Source: Eustoma russellianum (Eukaryota; Streptophyta; Magnoliopsida; Gentianales; Gentianaceae). Taken from it: a DNA stretch of 64,000 nucleotides. This document shows, in pieces, positions 1 through 9,606 of the stretch. The notes under the pieces are model-generated. The model was not told the DNA's origin. It did no database searches and was given only the letters and a program-made list of their open reading frames with translations. Position 1 is the first letter of the stretch. Each line of letters opens with the position of its first letter. The position numbers were made by a program, and so were the translations under genes. The DNA lies in assembly GCA_036186865.1 (NCBI GenBank), contig AP025047.1, positions 26,491,253 through 26,555,252 of the forward strand, in the 5' to 3' direction.

Positions 1-1300
1 GTTTTAGCTAAGTGTAAGATGTGTATTTTAAGGAAATATGGAGGGATATAATAAAGGAAAAAGTGGTTGTTTTGGGGTATTGTGGCCGAGGGTTTGGAGT
101 ATAGAGAATGAGAGTATTTTCATGATTTAGGACATGGTTTATGTATATATATGTTGGGTTTTCAGAATATGATAATATGAGATGGTTTAAGAGCATATAG
201 ATGAGGAAATGTATAAGTTGGTCAAGGCATATGCATGCATTGTTACATCTCATAAAGTGTTTTAAAAAGTTCACCCTTGCATGTAGAACCATATCGTATA
301 GATGGATATCTTATGACATGTTTACAGTATTTATATGTTCATTTGGTGCGCCGTCATGGCATCGGAACCGAGGTGGTTGAAGTCATGAGGCATATAGTAT
401 GTTATCAATGATTGGAGCGCCGCATGATATCGGAAACGTAGGGGGTTGATGTCATAGGCATGCAGTATTTACAAGCCCGAGTGTAACTCCTTGTCGAGGG
501 CAAGATATCTCCGATATATCAAGTTACCGTTAGTAATAAGTACATATGATGTAACACCATGTGAACTCATCGGGATTCATATTGATACATATTTCAATAC
601 AGGGGATTATTCCGTTTCTATGACGATATTATTTGCATGTAAGGTTAAGTGTCACATTTATTATATGTAAAAGGTCATGATTATGAAAATGTTATGTTTT
701 GACATATTACTAAAAAATGGATATTGTTACACGATTTACAATTATGTTTATGACATCGCTTTAAAGACACCGCATCATAAGAGTATCACATTTACATGAT
801 TTGTAAAGGGATTTGATGCATCTAGATGATAAGAATATGTATGATGATATCATAGACATTGATTGAGATTCTAAGTACGGAGATATATGTTAGTGGCGTT
901 TGCTAAGGACTTGATAGTATAAAATGTTTACATGGTAGAGATATATGTGTTACATGTTATTTATTTACTTTTATGTTATGCATTTTACTTATTTAAGTTG
1001 GAGACATGACATATTATGCTCTTTATTTACGCATCGTTACTTTACTACCCCGTCTCTCATGCATGATTCATATGAAATATCTAAATGGATTACTTGCTGG
1101 GCGATTAGTGTTATCGCTCATACTTGCTTTATCACATTGCAGAGAACAAGGACCCTAACGCCTTGTTCAATGAGAAGGACCCCTGCTAGAGTACTCGTGA
1201 GCTGAGATGTAGGTTGGAGTTATGTATTGGATATGTTGCGAAATTTGATCATGGTGTACTTAAACTATTTTGAGACATTGTACATTATGATTGTACGCAC
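1..1300 (+). repeat. Possible Ty3/gypsy LTR remnant
   Basis: No coding sequence is convincing here. The text resembles the U3-R part of plant chromovirus LTRs: an imperfect ~65-bp tandem unit (345-408 and 414-474) built round GCGCCG...ATCGGAAACG-type words, a segment reading CTCCTTGTCGAGGGCAAG, and a late part (1090-1260) with GGGCGATTAGTGTTATCGCTC followed by GAGCTGAGATGTAGGTTGG. This resemblance is from memory of such LTRs, not from an alignment. Neither LTR edge, PBS nor PPT was found, so it may be a fragment cut by the window start. Confidence 0.35.
345..474 (+). repeat. Imperfect tandem repeat, ~65 bp x 2
   Basis: Two adjacent units share GCGCCG, ATCGGAA, GG-GGTTGA-GTCAT and GGCAT-CAGTAT-type words. 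They are diverged, so the duplication is old. It lies in the LTR-like flank. Confidence 0.6.
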
Positions 1301-2327
1301 TTATGACGATTTGTGTTGATATATATGTAGCATGTTTATCTTTATTTTGCTTCCGCTATCTCGATTTACGATTCATGTCGACATGCACATGCACTAACCC
1401 TACCTCTCGGCCACCCTCACTATATCACCCTAGGATCCCTCCTCACCCTAGCTCCCTCGTCCCAGCCCTCAGCCCTTAGCCAAAACCCTAATTTCTCTCC
1501 CTTGCACACTAAATCTCTCAGCCCAAACCTAATTTCGCACCTCTTATTTTTTCTCACATCAAACCCCATAGACAGCAAGTACGGTTCATGCCTAACACAC
1601 TACCTTAAAAAGCGCAGCCATATGACATCACACATGCTCTGACGCACCTAAGTAATGTCGCCCATGCGTGGCCAATGGCCGACGTGTGTGGCACACGCGC
1701 TACCATGGTTTGCCATCACCGACCATGAGAAATCTTCTTTTCTTATATCCAACCTATTCGCACTATCAAATCATACAAAATCCCCTTTTATGTTGCTATC
1801 AAATTTTCCAAAATCAATACCGATACGCCAATTTATTTCACATAAAATCGTACGTTTATCGTTCCCAATTCATATACCTATAAAGATTGATCATACCTTA
1901 TGCCTCCAGCCACAACAAATTCGGCCCACATAGATATTGTATACCAGCTTTCCATTCCAATTACATATACACATATATATACATAGATATTTATATACAT
2001 GTAACATATACTATATATCATTTGCATGTCATATTTATAACCAATCAAACACCAAAATATATATGTTATAGGCTGAACAAATACATAGTAATTATCTGAA
2101 AATGTATTAATCCCTGCTTGTCGATTAATTCTGCGGCATCTTACATAATTCAAACATGGAGCTGAACTTGAAGGCTGCATCTTACTTTTATAGTTTTAGA
2201 ATTTGAAATCAATGAAGCAGTTGGGATGTGATGTTGTAGATATGTTCTAAGTATATGCAGTGACGAACACAAGAGAACTGCATACTGTAACTGCGTAATG
2301 CGTCCATGGTAGCAGTCAAGTTTAGCA
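1301..2327. other. Unclassified intergenic stretch
   Basis: I see no supported gene. The first part (1390-1540) is C-rich on the plus strand and contains the telo-box-like word AAAACCCTAATTTCTCTC, which occurs both in plant promoters and in LTR leaders. 1960-2060 is AT-rich with alternating TA/CATA runs. The stretch ends at the AGAAG target duplication of Sire-1, so it and 17443 onward were contiguous before that insertion. Confidence 0.5.
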
Positions 2328-2332
2328 AGAAG
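2328..2332. repeat. Target-site duplication AGAAG, left of Sire-1
   Basis: AGAAG directly precedes the TGTTGAG start of the 5' LTR. The same five bases follow the TTACA end of the 3' LTR at 17438-17442. A 5-bp duplication fits Ty1/copia integrase and proves the two distant LTR edges belong to one insertion. Confidence 0.85.
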
Positions 2333-2615
2333 TGTTGAGAAAAAGGGGTTTGAGTGATTAAAAAATGCATGATTTAAATAACGTGTATTAAAGAAATGCA
2401 TGACACGTTTTTGCATAAAACCTGCCTTATATAAATCATATATAATGTTGTCGTACTAACTAGCCATGAAGCTTTAAAGCTTACATCAAATGACGAGCAT
2501 TTGTTGTGTTTGAACTATTTTCAGGTGCCACCATTAATGAACAAAACTAGTTCATTAAGTGACGTAATTAGTTAAATGAACTAAGTAGTTCATTAAAGGA
2601 AACTATATTCAAAAG
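2333..2615 (+). repeat. Sire-1 5' LTR, first part
   Basis: This matches the start of the 3' LTR (14457 onward) nearly base for base: TGTTGAGAAAAAGGGG, the GAACTA...TAGTTC inverted words and the TTCATTAAAGGAA end. It stops where LINE sequence begins. The matching LTR text resumes at 9607. About 100 bp present in the 3' LTR (14740-14845, bounded by direct repeats AAAAGGCACATA) is absent here. Confidence 0.85.
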
Positions 2616-2851
2616 GAGTTGTTGAACACATTCACTCTGTGCACGGTTCTCCTCTCCTCCGTAGCTTACTAACCCATGGTGATGTTATGGTTTCACATAT
2701 TCCCTGGCAGGCAAATGTGGTGGCACACTTGTTGGCTCAATATGGACAATTACATCAGAGATATCATCAGTTTAGCACACTATCCTCGCTGCCACCTATG
2801 GTTAAAGGGGCAGTACTTACAGATGTTTCAACTCCACACCTACGGTTTTAG
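2616..2851 (+). pseudogene. ORF2 fragment: RNase H C-terminus
   Basis: Only the last ~78 residues of a LINE ORF2 remain, ending VKGAVLTDVSTPHLRF before TAG. They align with the end of LINE-A ORF2 (REVRGALLTDLQLPALR). All upstream catalytic parts were lost by 5' truncation, the usual outcome of incomplete target-primed reverse transcription. It cannot encode a working enzyme. Confidence 0.8.
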
Positions 2852-2885
2852 CATGGAGTCCGCACAGTTGCCAGTTCCAATTGCC
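2829..2885 (+). repeat. 57-bp exact direct repeat, copy 1
   Basis: 57 bases starting CAACTCCACACCTACGG and ending CCAGTTCCAATTGCC occur identically at 3979-4035. Here they belong naturally to the plus-strand LINE, spanning the ORF2 stop and the start of its 3' UTR. Confidence 0.9.
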
Positions 2886-3380
2886 TGTCTGTGTCAACCA
2901 AGGACACAGTCAGTATGGGTAATATCTATTCTTTGGTTTCATATACTTATGCTTTATCATCATCTAAACTATGTCCTGTCCGTATCCCATGATACGGACA
3001 GTCTGGGTAGCCTCCATTCACTTCGACATTTTTTTCTCTTCAAGCTTTACATTGTCAATATGATTAGTAATGTGCTTTCTTCTCATATGATGCATATCGG
3101 TTGGATGCACGGCTGCTATGAGTTTTGGAATATGCACCATAATTTTGCTGATTGGTGTCTTGCAACTGAAGAGAACTTCACACGAATGCTGACGGGTTGC
3201 ACTTTTCCTCAAATGAATATTGGGCAATGTCTCTGTTGGGGGTTACTATCATTTACACGAAGACGATGGCTTCTTTGGACGATGGCTTCTTTGGACGATG
3301 GCTGCCTACAGGATTGATCGGTTGATACACATGCTTTTTCTAATTTCATGATACCTCCTCATATAAATATGCATGCTTTT

Positions 3381-3445
3381 TCCTTCACCAAGGTTTTATC
3401 CACAAGGGTGGTTTTACTTGGCAAGGATTTAATGCGACATATCAT
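3381..3445 (+). promoter_or_regulatory. Conserved LINE 3'-UTR box
   Basis: The core is CCACAAGGGTGGTTTTACTT followed by GGCAAGG. The same box is found in three other LINE copies (3695-3763 minus, 18317-18385 minus, 62671-62737 plus), although the surrounding 3' UTR is much more diverged. Function is unknown. Confidence 0.75.
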
Positions 3446-3524
3446 ATATGACTGGAGGCTACATATAAAAGCAGCATTATACTACTTTTATACGTTTCAA
3501 GATGTATTCATATAATATGGTTTT

Positions 3525-3542
3525 CCTCCGCCATAAGTGGGG
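3525..3542 (+). promoter_or_regulatory. LINE 3'-terminal stem-loop
   Basis: CCTCCGCCATAAGTGGGG can fold as a 4-bp stem (with one U-G pair) around a 10-base loop, about 30 bases before the 3' end. Equivalent hairpins occur in four other LINE copies in this window. Confidence 0.55.
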
Positions 3543-3592
3543 CATATCTCAATAAAATATCAGTTCAATAAAAAAATATTTTTATTGATAGG

Positions 3593-3610
3593 CCTCACTT
3601 GTGGCAGAGG
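3593..3610 (-). promoter_or_regulatory. LINE-A 3'-terminal stem-loop
   Basis: On the minus strand this reads CCTCTGCCACAAGTGAGG, a CCTC/GAGG stem with a 10-base loop close to the 3' end. It is the inverted counterpart of 3525-3542 in the neighbouring plus-strand LINE. Confidence 0.55.
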
Positions 3611-3694
3611 GAAACCATATTACATCAAGTACATTCATCGTCGTAAGAAAATAAATGAAAGAGAATACAAATAATGATGTATCTGGATTCGTAT

Positions 3695-3763
3695 ATGATA
3701 TGTCGCATTAAAACCTTGCCAAGAAAAACCACCCTTGTGGATAAAACCTTGGCGAAGGAAAAA
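3695..3763 (-). promoter_or_regulatory. LINE-A conserved 3'-UTR box
   Basis: This is the reverse complement of the box seen at 3381-3445 (core CCACAAGGGTGGTTTTTCTT). With that copy it forms a large imperfect inverted repeat around the tail-to-tail junction at ~3575. Confidence 0.75.
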
Positions 3764-3978
3764 GCGTACATATTTATACAGTTGTCATTGATACCAAAGC
3801 TATGGAAACATGAAGGGATAACCAAGCTTGTTGCACTGCTACTGGTCCACTGGAACGGCCGAAATGTTGAAAGATGATGTTCCTCGTTGAATTGCACCTA
3901 GGGAAAAAGAAAGGAAGATGTTATCACCATGGCAGTTAAGTAATAGATGAGCACAGAAGTATCAAACAGACGCGTACC

Positions 3979-4035
3979 CAACTCCACACCTACGGTTTTA
4001 GCATGGAGTCCGCACAGTTGCCAGTTCCAATTGCC
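3979..4035 (+). repeat. 57-bp exact direct repeat, copy 2
   Basis: Identical to 2829-2885 in the same plus orientation, yet it lies within the 3' UTR of the minus-strand LINE-A. It is therefore foreign to LINE-A in both position and orientation. Confidence 0.9.
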
Positions 4036-4218
4036 CGCAAATGACCTCTTTCTGATGCACTGACACCGGACTCGTAGTAGCCTCCTCATCAGTGAAGATA
4101 TGGTTGGTGTAAACCAGAACAAGAGAAACACATGCATCAGAATAAGAGATATAAAGCAAGATGGAATGTGAAGTAGCATGTATAAAGCGATAGAAGACAC
4201 AGTAGGAGAATGCACCAA

Positions 4219-4248
4219 CGTTGCCTGTGCGCAGTAACACAGGCAACG
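4219..4248 (-). other. Perfect 11-bp hairpin in LINE-A 3' UTR
   Basis: CGTTGCCTGTG and CACAGGCAACG are exact reverse complements separated by 8 bases, just downstream of the ORF2 stop. A partly conserved version (GTTGCC...GGCAAC) occurs at about 36278-36310 in LINE-C. Confidence 0.7.
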
Positions 4249-4287
4249 ACATATGTATGTAGCCGATGTAGTAGACAGCATTTGTCA

Positions 4288-7200
4288 CTAACGTAGGGCA
4301 GGCAACTGAAGATCCGTGAGTAAAGCACCACGTACTTCTCTGGGAAGTGATTGATTGGATACATAAGAGCGATGACCTGATGTTCTAAAGCCATATCGTG
4401 CTAGTTTGTGTGCTTCTGAATTCGCCTCTCGTGGAAAATATTGAAGAGTTGCCTGACTGAGATTAAGAAAAAGTGTGGCACGCATAATGTCCTTAGCAAA
4501 GGATCCTGAGAGCGCACTAGCCTCCGCTAGCAGGGAAACAAGCTTTTGGCAGTCAGTTTCTATGAGAAAGCTGTCATATTGCTGAGCATAGAAAATCAAG
4601 GTGTATATCAGGGCTTGCAGCTCAACGCGTAGTGGAGTCATCAGAGGTAGAGCAAAGCAAATTGCCGAGATGAAGAGACTGTCAGAGGAGCGTAAAATCG
4701 CTGCGCCTGCCGCCAGTTTTTGACCAACAGATGCATCAATATTTAACTTTAGCTTTCCCGATGAAGGAAGCTGCCACCGGACTATAGTCAAACGTTTTGA
4801 GCGGATTGGAGGCAAATAATGTTGCTGGACTAGATGGGGTATGTTCTGAGCAAACTTCTTATTATTTACTAAAGCGCACCATGTGTAAATAGCCGTTTTG
4901 ACCTTTTTGTGTAGGCGGTCGGGATTGAAAGTCTCATCACCAAATCTATATGCCGTATATGTCTTCCATATCTCCCAAGTTACTAAAGAAGGAAATACTG
5001 CTCGAAGCTGACCCGTTATTGATGATTTCGAAAAAATTCTCCACCAACGTAAAAGATGTGCTTTGATTGTACTTGATCGTGGCAGTGGCCCCAAAAATGT
5101 TATCGACATATCTATCCATAAAGACCGAATAGCTGAACAATGCAGAAAGACATGATCCTGATGATCATGCTGTTGCCGACAAAAAATACATTAGGAAGGC
5201 AATGCGGTAAGCCATCGGCGCAAGTGATTTGCCATCGGCAGGGAGCTGTTCCATAATCGCCATATGAATATTTTTTGGCCAGGAGGTGAGGATTTCCACC
5301 AGATGTAACTATATTCCTCTTTCTATGGTTTGTGGATAGTGATATGTAAATAAGCTGAATGTATAGAGAACTGGCCCTTTGAATCCGGTATCCAATGGAG
5401 CACGCCATGCGTCCTAGCATTGTGTAGCTCCATATATGCATTGATTCTACAAATACGCTTCCATGTAGACGAGTCATAAATATGAGAGTAGACTGAGGAG
5501 CGTTGGCCGTATTTGGCTCTGCTAAATTCAGACCATAGCGCGTTTGATTGGAATTATTTCCACCAAAGTTGGCAGTCGTATGATTTTTGCACATGTGCAA
5601 GACTTCAAATTCCAAGACCGCCAACTTCCACATCTCGACATACTGAGGGACAAGATTGCCAATTATGTCTACCATTCTAGAGAAAGACTGCCATTTTTCG
5701 ACTCAAAATATTTATCACCCCTTTCGGGAGGTTGGAACTGGCTATAAGATGAGTTGGGATGGTGTTGAGCACATATTTAATCAGTATTAGACGACTCGCC
5801 ATTGAAAGCAACTTTGTTTTCTAAGAAGATAGCTTAGCATCAAAGTGATTAAGCAAAGAGATACAGTACCTGGATTTATTGATTCCCTTGTACAAATAAG
5901 AGCCTAGATATTTAATGGGTAAGGATGTGGAACGCATACCCATAACCTGCAGCGAGTTATGAGCTGTGGCTCCGTGGACTAGAACAAGTTGACTTTTGCT
6001 GTAATTTACTAGTTGGCCGGACGCTTGTTGATATGCCTCTAGAAAGCTTCGGAAACGGTCTGTATTTCGCACGAACCCATTTAAGAATATAAGGAGATCA
6101 TCGGCGAACCCCAAATGTGATACACCTTGCACACGTCCTGTATTGAATCCCGTGATATATCCCGTTTGAACATGATGTTTTAGACCTCGAGAGAATCCTT
6201 CTGAAGATAGGATAAACAACAGCGGCGATAATGGATCACCTTGTTTGACTCCTCGTCCAAGAGAGAAAGAATCAGTGAACACACCATTGTGAATAATAGA
6301 GCAAGTGGTCGTACTTAAATTGTTGATGATGATCCGTAAAAGGCGTGCATGCATGCCCAATTTACATAATAGCAACTGCAAATATTTCAAACTCACTCGG
6401 TCAAAAGCCTTAGCCATATCTAGCTTAACAAGTATGTGCCCCCTCTTGTGCGTTTATCAAGAACATGTACCATTTCCTGCGCAAGCAGGACTTGTTCTGT
6501 GATGCCCCGACCTTTCATAAATCCTGCCTGTTCTGGTGAAATTAATTTAGGTAGAATGATGGCCAGGCGGGATGCAAGCAGACGGGTAATCACTTTGGAA
6601 ATAAAGTTGGTGAGACATATAGGACGAAAATCCGCAAAAGTTTGAGGATTAGCAACCTTTGGAATAAGTACTATTATGGCCGCTGCTATTGGTTTTGGCA
6701 TTCAAATACCCAGATAAAATTCCTGAACCGCTTTGTGAACATCATGCTGAATAATATGCCAGAATTTTTGATAAAATGATCCCGAATAGCCATCAGGCCC
6801 CGCTGCACTTGAGGGGGACTTAGATCCCAAACAGCTGTCTTGACTTCGGTTAGGGTTGGAATCTCTTGTAACATAAGATTATCATTTGAGTCAATCAATG
6901 CAGGTATATAATGCAGTATGTTGTCAAAATTTGCAATGGGCTCCTCTGCAAACAGTTCTGAAAAATACCGAATTGCCTCAGTCGCAATATCATTTGACTG
7001 TGTGTATTCTATCTCTTCAGGTGACAAAATTTGGCGTATAAGCTGTCTGCAACGTTTATCTTTGACAGTTTGATGGAAAAAGGATGTGTTTGCATCCCCT
7101 TCTTTCATCCACTTAACATTTGCCTTTTGCTTTTAATAAAGAAAGGCACAGTGTTGAGCCAGTTTGAGTTCCGTTATTCGCAGGTAATATAGGGTTCACG

Positions 7201-8148
7201 TGAGCTCCGTAGGTGTCTCATCATGTTGAATTTCTGCAGTTTTCACCAATGATTCCGCATAGGATACGGCATCAAAGATATTACCAAAAGTATCTTTATT
7301 CCACTGTCTTAGGTCCCACTGCAAAAGTGACCATTTTCTATGTAGTCCCCACATACCCCCAATCGTTGGGTATGTTTTCCATCTGTGTGCGACAAAGTCA
7401 TAGAAATCTGCATGTGTTTCCCAAGCATCGAGGTAGCGAAAGGCAGAAGGAGTTCTTGGACCTTCATTGTCACATGACAAAAGTAATGGAGCATGATCAG
7501 AAGTTGCCTTTGATAAGTGTTGGACTTGCATAATTGGAAATAAGTCCAAAAAAGATATTGAAGTGAGGAAACGATCAAGGCGTCGGCACACCCGGCCTAA
7601 ACCGCGTCCATCAGACCAAGTAAAATTCGATCCTTGATAAGGAATCTCCTGCAAATGACAACATTGGATAAAATCATTGAAGTCCTGGAGAGTCCGTAGT
7701 GAAGGCTGAGATCTTCCACAATGTTCTTCCAAAGTTCTAAAGTATTAAAGTCCCCGCCTATTAACCAAGGTATGGTATTCACCGCATGAAATTGTTCCAG
7801 TTGTTCCCATAATATTCGGCACTCTAGAATAGAGTGGCGCCCATATACCGCAGTCAACCAAAAATATTCATCAGAGGCAAGCCACCAAAATTTTATGGAG
7901 TGGTGTTGATGTCCATGAATCTCAGCATCCCAAGCCAAGATAGATTCCTTCCAAAAAATCCAAATTTGCTCATTACCAACAGATAACGATTTACTGAAAC
8001 CCAGTTGCAGTTGATAAGAAATTAAAGAAGTGGGTCGTAGTTTTGGCTCAATAACTACTAAAGCATGTAAGCTATATTTTTGTGTTAATGATAATAAACG
8101 GGTGAAAGATGTACGAATGCCACGAACATTCCATAATAATATCTTCAT
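4288..8148 (-). pseudogene. LINE-A ORF2: endonuclease-RT-RNase H, broken
   Basis: ORF2 would nick target DNA and reverse-transcribe the LINE RNA there. The APE-type endonuclease is at ~8148-7380 (WNVRG, IEPK and GGDFN motifs). RT spans ~7108-5821, with LTNFISKVITRLLASRL, SPEQAGFMKGRGI, DMAKAFDRV, GVKQGDPLSPLLF and the catalytic FADDLLIF. A weak zinc-finger linker lies at 5675-5112. RNase H is at ~4870-4288, with the acidic set LNIDAS, RVELQAL and ETDCQKL, then REANSEAHKLA. The start was chosen because ATG 8148 overlaps the ORF1 stop as ATGA and precedes the endonuclease motif. Frameshifts near 7600, 7110, 6690 and 6420 and in 5100-5820 make it non-functional. Confidence 0.88.
8145..8148 (-). 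promoter_or_regulatory. ATGA overlap of ORF1 stop and ORF2 start (LINE-A)
   Basis: On the minus strand the four bases ATGA hold the ORF2 start codon (8148-8146) and the ORF1 stop codon TGA (8147-8145). The same arrangement occurs in LINE-C and LINE-B, which suggests stop-restart translation of ORF2. Confidence 0.75.
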
Positions 8149-9509
8149 TGTGATAATGCATCAAAAGAATTTGAGAGGTGGGCAGCACGTAACCTTGTTA
8201 TTCTCGGAGATTTGGGATTTTCATGAGGTCTTCTTAATATTTTTGGCCTCTGGGACGGTGGAGGGTCAGGTGGTTGGACTGTTGTTTGGTCATCCATTTG
8301 AGTATCAACATGAGTAGCTTCCATGATATGAGCAATATGATCTGCGCAGCGCTGATCAAGATCATCAATTCGATTATCCTGCTGGGGTGGGTCTACTTCA
8401 CTACCCGAGTAAAACCCATCTACAAATTTGTCCGGAATATCTCCTACTATACAATCATCAACCCCTTTAAGTCTTGAGATGTCTTGAGCATCAGACACGC
8501 CTGGGGGTGCAACCATATCCGGTGACGGCAAAATCAGTATTTCTGGGGCTGCTGGAATGGGCTATGACAGAAGCCATGTCGGCGTTAGATTTTGTACAGC
8601 AATTTCAGTGTCGTGTGGTTCTGTTGATGGCCCCAGTTTTTTGGGTGTCCAACGTTGACTTTTATTTTTGTCTACTGGCTGTTTAGGGTTTGCTGTATGC
8701 TTAGACGTTGGCTTATCTCCTGAGGCAATCGATTGTTTCGTTTGGTTGCTGCAGTCTGCAGCAATATAGCCCAGTCAAAAACAGTGGTCACAATATTTTG
8801 GCAAATCCTCGTACTCCACTATCTGCATGATAACCCGAGATGACGTTTGGATAAATACTCGATGAGAAAGCTCTTTGGAAATGTCCAGTTCAACGCACAC
8901 ACGTACAACCAAAGGGCAGTTCATTGTAGCAGTGGCTGAATCTAACTTCAGTGGTTCTCCTAACATTGCCGCCACTTGAAAAAGAGCATCTTTACGATGC
9001 ATGTGTGTTGGGAGTCCTGGGAAAGACATCCAGATTGGAACGATTGGCACCTCAACTGTGGGATCATAGTCCGGGGTCCATTTTGTGATTCTTATCTGTT
9101 TACCCCAGATGATCCAACCTCTTCTGGCGAAGCAGCGGATGTAGTCCTGTTCAAGATTGAAATAGAGTATGATATGTGTTGCGTCAAAAAGGCCAACCTT
9201 TACTGCTTCTGTGAAACCTATTCGGTCTATGGCGGCCCGTATTGTTGCTAATAGTAGCCGCCCATACCAAAAAGTGCCCACCAATGTGATTCTATATGGT
9301 GCGGCTAGTGAGTGAATCTCTTCATCGGTGAATGTGATCATGGGGCTGCCCTTATATTTTTGGACATCGTTTGGTTTGATGGGCTCTGATGTGGGTCTGA
9401 ATAATGATGCGAAGGAGCGGATGGGTGGAGGATGTGGTGCAGCGATCGTGGCAGATGGCAGTGGGTCTGGTGGCTTTGCGGCGGGTTGTGCGGATGTAGA
9501 AGCCGCCAT
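8145..9509 (-). pseudogene. LINE-A ORF1: DUF4283 gag-like protein, broken
   Basis: LINE ORF1 proteins bind the element RNA. A proline- and alanine-rich start is followed by the DUF4283 fold (~residues 55-210: YKGSPMITFTDEEIHSLAAP, GTFWYGR, DYIRCFARRGW, ITKWTPDYDP, VPIWMSFPGLP). A CCHC knuckle region follows near 8760-8790: the first cysteines CDHC are there, but the frame breaks and the usual GH reads GY. A WTPKK word and an acidic tail containing DISRLKGVDDCIVGD lead to PRITRLRAAHLSNSFDALSQ at the stop. ATG 9509 is the first Met before DUF4283. Frameshifts and a stop lie between 8531 and 8775. Confidence 0.85.
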
Positions 9510-9606
9510 AGGAGGATGATGGCAGACGAGCCGGAATCAGAGAAGGCAGTGGCAATGGCAATGGAGAAGCGGCGAAGACGATGAATGAAGAAACAGCGAT
9601 GGCGGC

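Larger units (their letters stand above)
2616..3575 (+). mobile_element. 5'-truncated LINE, 3' end only
   Basis: The first ~235 bp encode the C-terminal end of an ORF2 RNase H domain (HIPWQANVVAHLLAQYG, matching the PREANSEAHKLARYG region of LINE-A) and stop at TAG 2849-2851. A 3' UTR follows with the conserved box at 3381-3445, the terminal stem-loop at 3525-3542 and an A-rich end near 3562-3572. It sits tail to tail with LINE-A. A 16-bp tandem duplication (GATGGCTTCTTTGGAC) lies around 3262-3300. Confidence 0.8.
3576..9606 (-). mobile_element. LINE-A: near full-length L1-type LINE
   Basis: It reads leftward: ~95 bp of 5' UTR, ORF1 from ATG at 9509, ORF2 from 8148 to the stop at 4288, then ~700 bp of 3' UTR ending near 3576. 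All usual domains are present (DUF4283 ORF1, endonuclease, RT, zinc-finger-like linker, RNase H), but several frameshifts and stops break both ORFs. It sits inside the Sire-1 5' LTR, so it is younger than Sire-1. Confidence 0.88.

Noticed and set aside
1655..1933. Open frame downstream of the C-rich, telo-box-like segment as a host gene
   Set aside because: No recognisable domain, overlapping open frames on both strands, and no splice-consistent continuation; not enough to call a gene.
2616..9606. One LINE with a 5' inversion (twin priming) instead of two LINEs
   Set aside because: Both parts contain a full 3' UTR with box and stem-loop, joined tail to tail. Twin priming would join an inverted upstream part to the 3' part of the same element.
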